A stretch of 64,000 nt of DNA from Alisma plantago-aquatica. Lineage: Eukaryota > Streptophyta > Magnoliopsida > Alismatales > Alismataceae. Location of the stretch: positions 560,469,906 to 560,533,905 of the forward strand of contig OY856410.1 of the NCBI GenBank assembly GCA_963693085.1, given 5' to 3'. Positions within the stretch are counted from its first letter, which is position 1; every line of letters begins with the position of its first letter. Below are positions 59,437 to 64,000 of this stretch, one piece after another. The notes beneath the pieces are model-generated. The model did not search any database. It was not told the origin of the DNA and saw nothing but the letters and a program-made list of their open reading frames with translations. A program made the position numbers and the translations under genes.

Positions 59437-60150
59437 AAAGGTTAGGGGAAATTATTGATGGCTTATATGCTAAAATTCATTTTCTTGAGCAAAATTAAAA
59501 AGTCCATCTTAATAGCATATATTCCTTGCAAGTTCAATTTCTTGAACTTGAATTGCAATACAATGTCGTTGAGGTAGATAATGGAATTTATCTTAAGAAC
59601 ATTAATAGTCTTAAATATGGAAACCAAACTCGCCTTAATGAACTTGTTTTGATTAGAACTGAAAATCAAAAGCTTCATACCAAGTTTAATGATATTAGGC
59701 ATCTATGTGATGGTATTAAGGATGAAAATAGAATCTATCTTGATGAGCTTACCATACTTAGAAATGAAAATTCTATTTATTTTTTGCAAAAATCAATGAT
59801 CTTGCATGTAGACCTTTATTTCTTAATAATGAAGTAGATAGTATAACTCTTGAGAGAGATTCTTACTTGACTAAATCCCTATATTTAGTGGCCGAGTTGC
59901 TTCATTCTTAAGATGATCTAGCAATCCTTTCTTATAATGTTATTACTCTTAGTGATGATAACCACAAGCTTAGAGCCTCCTTGCAAAAGTGCATCAAATG
60001 GAAAAAAATCCCTCATGAAGTCCTAGATCACTCTACCAAACAAAATGGTAAAAATGGTTTGGGATATGAGGGAGATCCCAAAATAAAGGACAAGGGAAAG
60101 AAAAATAACAAGGAACTTCCTATCTTCCATGGAGAGTCATCCAGATCTAA
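59437..60150 (+). pseudogene. Copia gag-pol: coiled-coil region
   Basis: This follows the CACTA insertion. Frame 59526-59837 (FLELELQYNVVEVDNG, LNELVLIRTENQKLHTKF, LDELTILRNEN) is leucine/asparagine-rich with heptads, and similar text continues in other frames to 60150. Such a segment is common between the zinc knuckle and protease of some copia polyproteins. Its role in particle assembly is inferred. Confidence 0.6.
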
Positions 60151-60271
60151 GAACCTATAATGCCCAAGCTCACTGCCCTAGGCTCTAGTAGAGTTTCAGG
60201 AATGACAACTGGCCCCACAAACCATCATTAGCCTTAACTGCACACTTTGTCCTCACTTATGCATAAGTCGG

Positions 60272-60353
60272 GGTCAACTTCCCGATTGGTCACCCATCCT
60301 AGTACTACTCCAAGTTGAACACGCTTACCTATGGAGTTCTTTAGTGATGGGCT
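60272..60353 (-). other. 5S rRNA-like segment, copy 1 (3' LTR of Cassandra)
   Basis: The minus strand reads GAGTAGTACTAGGATGGGTGACC-like sequence (here preceded by GTTCAACTTG) with upstream CCATCACTAAAGAACTCC. These correspond to the inner RNA polymerase III promoter boxes of plant 5S rRNA, with changes in the 5S box A part. Not a functional 5S gene. Confidence 0.8.
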
Positions 60354-60408
60354 CTTGTAAAAGGATGTGCACCTTGGTGATATGGGTAGTCCAATCATTC
60401 CTTATATA

Positions 60409-60491
60409 GGTCAACTTCCCAACTGGTCACCCATCCTAGTAATACTCCAAGTTGAGCATGCTTAACTATGGAGTTCTTTAGTGATGAGCTC
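60409..60491 (-). other. 5S rRNA-like segment, copy 2 (3' LTR of Cassandra)
   Basis: A second copy 137 bp from the first, within the same LTR, with its own changes (for example AGTATTAC for AGTAGTAC). The 5' LTR has only one copy. Confidence 0.8.
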
Positions 60492-60951
60492 TCAGAAAGG
60501 AGGTGCACCTTGGTGATACGGGTAGTCCAATCATTCCTTTTAAGATCATTCTATTTGAGGACTCAAATCCTAAGACGTTAAAATCTCCCCCATTTAGACT
60601 CTTGATGTCCTCATCAAGGCTCAACTATATAGGATAATACTCTCTTCCCCATTTCAGTCCAAACCCAGAATGGCCCATGGACACTCAACTTCCGATCACA
60701 GAATAACAACGTAAGGGTGGCTACATCACCATGGACAACCCTTTCCAACATGCCTGGACTGCATGGCTCAAGACTGGCATGTCACATGCCCATGGGGGCC
60801 CCATCTACTGGAGGAGTTATGTCTCTGATACCATTTTCATTGCCTGGGCCCACTGCCCTAGGCTCTAGTAGAGTTTCAAGAATGATGGCTGGACCCATAG
60901 ACCACCACTATCCTTAACTACGCACTTTGTCCTCACTCATACACAAGTCGG

Positions 60952-61035
60952 GGTCAACTTCCCGATTGGTCACCCATCCTAGTACTACTCCAAGATGAGC
61001 ACACTTAACTATGGAGTTCTTTAGTGATGGGATCC
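60952..61035 (-). other. 5S rRNA-like segment (5' LTR of Cassandra)
   Basis: The copy nearest to 5S rRNA: GGATCCCATCAC, AACTCCATAGTTAAG and AGTAGTACTAGGATGGGTGACC can be read on the minus strand. It would supply the polymerase III promoter of the element. Confidence 0.82.
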
Positions 61036-61127
61036 TAAAAAAGGAGGTACACCTTGGTGATATGGGTAGTCCAATCATTCCTCTTAAGATCATTCTATCC
61101 GAGGAAATCCTGGGACATTACAGAACC

Positions 61128-62500
61128 ATATGGTTTTTGGACATTGCAAGATTGATGATCATTATTCTACTTATTGTCCTTACAAAGAGAAGAGGACCAA
61201 CCCAAAGATGAAATGGGTTCCCAAGCTAACTCTACATGCCAAGGTTTGAATTGGGAAATGACATCTTCCTTTCTTGTAGGTAAAAGGAAAATGGATTGTT
61301 GATAGTGGTTGCTCCAAGTATATGACATGTTAGATGAGACATTTCAACAATTTCACAAAAAATTAAGGAGGATTGTTGAATTTTTGGGATTTTAAGAAAA
61401 GGTAAAGTTATAGGTGATCGTGATGTGGGTGATTCACTATGCCTCAAGATGTACTTATTGTGGATGTCTTACATCACAATCTTATTAGTGTAAGTCAAAT
61501 ATGGTGATAATGGATATCATGTGTTATTTACTTCTCTTGAATGCTTGCTTCTATATTTCTTCTCCTACAATGTCATATATAAAGGAACTAGAAATGGAAA
61601 TCTTTATGTTATTATTCTGGATTCTCTTGAGTCGATTCTTAGTAAATGCCTTTTTTTTATGAAAAGTGATATATCCTTGTGGCACCGTGGACTTGGTCAC
61701 ATAAATATACATCAATTGAAGAAGTTGAGCAAAAAGGAATTGGTGAAAGGACTTCCCAAATTGGACTTTGAGAAGGATGATGAATGTCAACCATTTACAC
61801 AAAGAAAGAAAACCAAATATTCCTTTAAATCTAAAGGATTCCTTAGTATCAAAAGGGATCTTGAACTTCTTTACATTGATCTGTTTGGACCAATGAAAAC
61901 TCAATCGTTTCATGGTAGAAAGTATTGCGTCATGATTGTCAATGATTTCTCTCTCTCTTTACTTGGACCTTCTTCTTAGTTTTAAAATTGGATACTCTTG
62001 ATATTTTCTCTACTTTTTGCAAATGGGTTGAAAAGGAGGCTTCTTGCCAAATCATCTCTATCAACAGTGACCATGTGGGAGAATTTGAAAATGAATTATT
62101 TGAGAAGTTTTGTGAGGAATACGATTATTCTCACAACTTTTATTCCCCTCATACACCTCAACAAAATGGGATTGTAGAGAGAAAGAATAGGACTATATAG
62201 GAAATGGCTAGGACCATGCTTTTAGAGTATGATTCTCCAAAGATGTTTTGGGATGAAGCCGTTAGCACCTCATGTTTTGTGCAAAGTTGGGTTTCCACTC
62301 ATCCTTAAAGAAAACCCCCTATGAGTTATGGCATGGAAAGAAGCCTTCCATTGATTTCTTTCAAGTTTTCAGTTGTCCTTGTTTTGTTTTAATCACTAAG
62401 GATTCTCTCGACAAGTTTTATGCAAAATATTACAAGGCTTTCTTTCATGGATATAGAACTACTAATAGAGCATATTGAGTTTTTAACATTGATTTGTCTA
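61128..62500 (+). pseudogene. pol: Copia protease and integrase, broken
   Basis: After a short conserved stretch before the protease (HYSTYCPY, KMKWVPK), the frame KWIVDSGCSKYMT at about 61290 has the D-S-G of the copia aspartic protease. GAG-pre-integrase follows (DISLWHRGLGHINIHQLKKL, 61661-61720). The second zinc-finger cysteine pair is damaged (CQPF). The integrase core keeps its acids: D in YIDLFGP (about 61877), D in NSDHVGEF (about 62068) and E in NGIVERKNRT (about 62172). Stops at 61365, 61977 and 62198 and shifts near 62250-62300 break it. Confidence 0.86.
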
Positions 62501-62896
62501 AAGTAGTAGAATCTATCAATGTTAAATTTGTTGAAACTAACCCCAATATTTTGAAGAATATTGTAAATGATGATGTGGTAGATGAGATAATCCCTAGATT
62601 AAAAGATCTCAACATCATCAACAAATGCAAAGAGGAGGTAGTAGATGAAGAAGAGAAAGAAGAAGAAAAGAAGGATCCAACTCATCAATTTGTTAAAGAT
62701 CATCCTATAGAGCTCATTATAGGTATCCTTTTGAAAGGGTGAAGACACAAGCTGCATTTAAATAAGAAGAAGCTGACAATGCCTTCATCTCACAACTTGA
62801 GACCAAGAACGTCGAAGAAGATCTTAAAGATGTTGAATGGATCCTAGCAATGCAAGAGGAGCTAGAGCATTTCGAAAAGAAAAAAGTGTGGAGCTG
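62501..62896 (+). pseudogene. pol: Copia pol: acidic linker and start of reverse transcriptase
   Basis: An acidic/lysine-rich linker (DEEEKEEEKKDP) leads to WILAMQEELEHFEKKKVW at about 62838-62893, which is the very first conserved block of copia RT. It then stops at TGA (62897) and no further RT is found, so the domain is cut here, apparently by the insertion that starts at 62897. Confidence 0.78.
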
Positions 62897-64000
62897 ATGA
62901 ATGTATATTCATCTCATTTTAAATATATCTTTCATAGTCTTTTTATTAGAAATATTACCTCTTTTGCAAAATTTTAGAATAAAAATAAAATTTTCCCTCT
63001 TCTCAACTAGTGATGCAAATTGTCATCTCTTTCCTTTGTATTTTTTGCAAATTTCACCTTATGACTAAGTTTTGGCTGTCTCAACACGCAAACTGAGTAA
63101 TGTAAATTCTCATCTCTTTCCTTCGTATTTTTTTGTAGATTTCACCTCATGACTAAGTTTTGACTGTCTCATCACATGAACGATCATTTCATGATGCATA
63201 ATGACCATTTCACTAATACCTAGAACTGAAATTCAGAGCTTCAAATGATTATTTCATATACTCCAGGAGCTCGCCTCAGGCTTCCAAATAGGCATGATAT
63301 GATCATCAAATGACCTTCTTAAATGATTCAAGATCAAGTTAGAGCCACCCATGAGTCACCACCATGTTTTAGGGTTTTCTACCCCTCTTCTTCTAGCCGC
63401 TCGTATATATCCCAACTTGACGTTGCATGATTTTCAAATGATCATTTCAAATTGCACAAATCATGGTCAAAGGCACCACCACTTCACATTAGGGTTTCTC
63501 CCTTGAGTTAGATGCCAACCAACCATCTCATGCTCCATATGAATAGTTCAAGGTTACTTTAAGGCCAAGATTCATTCAAATGGTACTGCCACACCTTCTA
63601 GGATTTTCAATTGCTTATACACCCCTTCAGGCCCAAACCGACCAGTTCAAGCTGAGAATTGGTAGGTTCCCAGTGCACAGTCAGGCTTTTTTTCAACATC
63701 CACTACCCTCATTTCACCGCCCCACTTTGTAGGTTTCCACCCTCCTTCCCCTATAAAAGGAGGGGGAATCCACAAGAAAGATGATCCAACTTTTTGTACT
63801 TGCAAATTTACCTTGAACACTTGTTATATCATTCTTACACATGTAATCTCTAGTTCTTCAATAAAATTGGTTTTGTTCTCATGATGTCCAATTCTCATTC
63901 TCTTGGTGTTCTTTGGGAGCAAGGGACTACAGGAGATAGCCATTTAATTGCCACTAGATAAGGCCCCTTTGGAGATTCTTCTTCTAGTCTATGGCTTGTG
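62897..64000 (+). repeat. Probable LTR of another retroelement, running off the window
   Basis: It starts TGATGAATG exactly where the copia frame ends. A TATA box (CTATAAAAGG, 63751-63760) is followed 100 bases later by AATAAA (63860-63865), the spacing of an LTR promoter and polyadenylation site. It contains a direct repeat of about 88 bp (63014-63101 and 63102-63180) and several AATGATCATTTCA-like words. No coding. The right end and class are unknown. Confidence 0.5.

Larger units (their letters stand above)
60156..61122 (-). mobile_element. Cassandra-type TRIM retrotransposon
   Basis: 967 bp, flanked by GAACC (60151-60155 and 61123-61127). It reads on the minus strand: the 5' LTR is about 60835-61122, starting TGTAATGTCCCAGG, and the 3' LTR is about 60156-60582. 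The initiator-Met PBS lies at 60821-60833 and a short purine tract at about 60584-60593. The core is about 250 bp with no coding. The LTRs carry 5S rRNA-like sequence, the defining mark of Cassandra. Such elements are mobilised by other elements' proteins. Confidence 0.92.
47629..62896 (+). mobile_element. Ty1/copia retrotransposon, interrupted twice, 3' end missing
   Basis: A 5' LTR end (ATCCAACA, 49070) and an initiator-Met PBS are followed by copia-type gag, protease, integrase and the first residues of RT. The element is interrupted by a CACTA element (50314-59433) and by a Cassandra TRIM (60156-61122). The coding stops abruptly at 62896, just inside RT, so no 3' LTR is seen. Order protease-integrase-RT is copia-specific. 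Many stops make it inactive. Confidence 0.85.

Noticed and set aside
60272..61035. Three 5S rRNA genes
   Set aside because: They lie within LTRs of a TRIM with TSD, lack the full 5S ends and differ in the promoter boxes; Cassandra explains them.

Overview
This window is plant nuclear DNA made almost entirely of transposable elements inserted into one another. The evidence is chromovirus, Athila-like and copia polyproteins, a Cassandra-type TRIM whose LTRs carry 5S rRNA sequence, a CACTA (En/Spm) element with 3-bp target-site duplications, and plant-type introns in captured gene fragments. I cannot name the species. I see no intact host gene, tRNA, genuine 5S array or CRISPR. Nearly every coding frame is broken.

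Left half (1-35385), a four-level nest fixed by LTR ends and target-site duplications (TSDs). Element E2 (26398-35380, very long LTRs, 1.57 kb internal region without gag/pol) was hit in its 5' LTR by E1, a chromovirus-like Ty3/gypsy element whose pol fills 1-2835 and whose 3' LTR runs 2836-3962 and 24300-26397. That LTR was hit by A1, a 20.3-kb Athila-like element (3963-24294, TSD CTTTG). The leader of A1 was hit by G1, a minus-strand Ty3/gypsy element (5849-14525, TSD CTTTT). A1 has a gag, an Athila ORF1-like protein and two successive regions resembling Ulp1/C48 SUMO-protease cores. It has no recognisable protease, reverse transcriptase or integrase, so it must have depended on another element.

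Middle (35386-47628): a minus-strand CACTA TNP2-transposase remnant (35386-35771, continuing at 47614-47628) is split by E3 (35772-47608, TSD ATAAT), a gypsy element with 4.3-kb LTRs. E3 keeps gag, protease and integrase but has lost reverse transcriptase and RNase H.

Right part (47629-64000): a copia element (5' LTR about 47629-49070, coding to 62896) holds two insertions. One is a complete 9.1-kb CACTA element (50314-59433, TSD AGA) with subterminal repeats, an importin-beta fragment, an intron-containing cyclophilin (CYP63/CYP95-like) fragment and the C-terminal end of a Ulp1-like protease. The other is a complete minus-strand Cassandra TRIM (60156-61122, TSD GAACC) with a tandemly duplicated 5S segment in one LTR. 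From 62897 the sequence looks like the LTR of one more retroelement that runs off the window.

The strongest candidates for something undescribed are the pol-less Athila-like element with two decayed Ulp1-like modules, and the CACTA element that places a captured cyclophilin next to a Ulp1 tail. Premature stops in most frames look like C-to-T changes, as expected for old, methylated, silenced copies.
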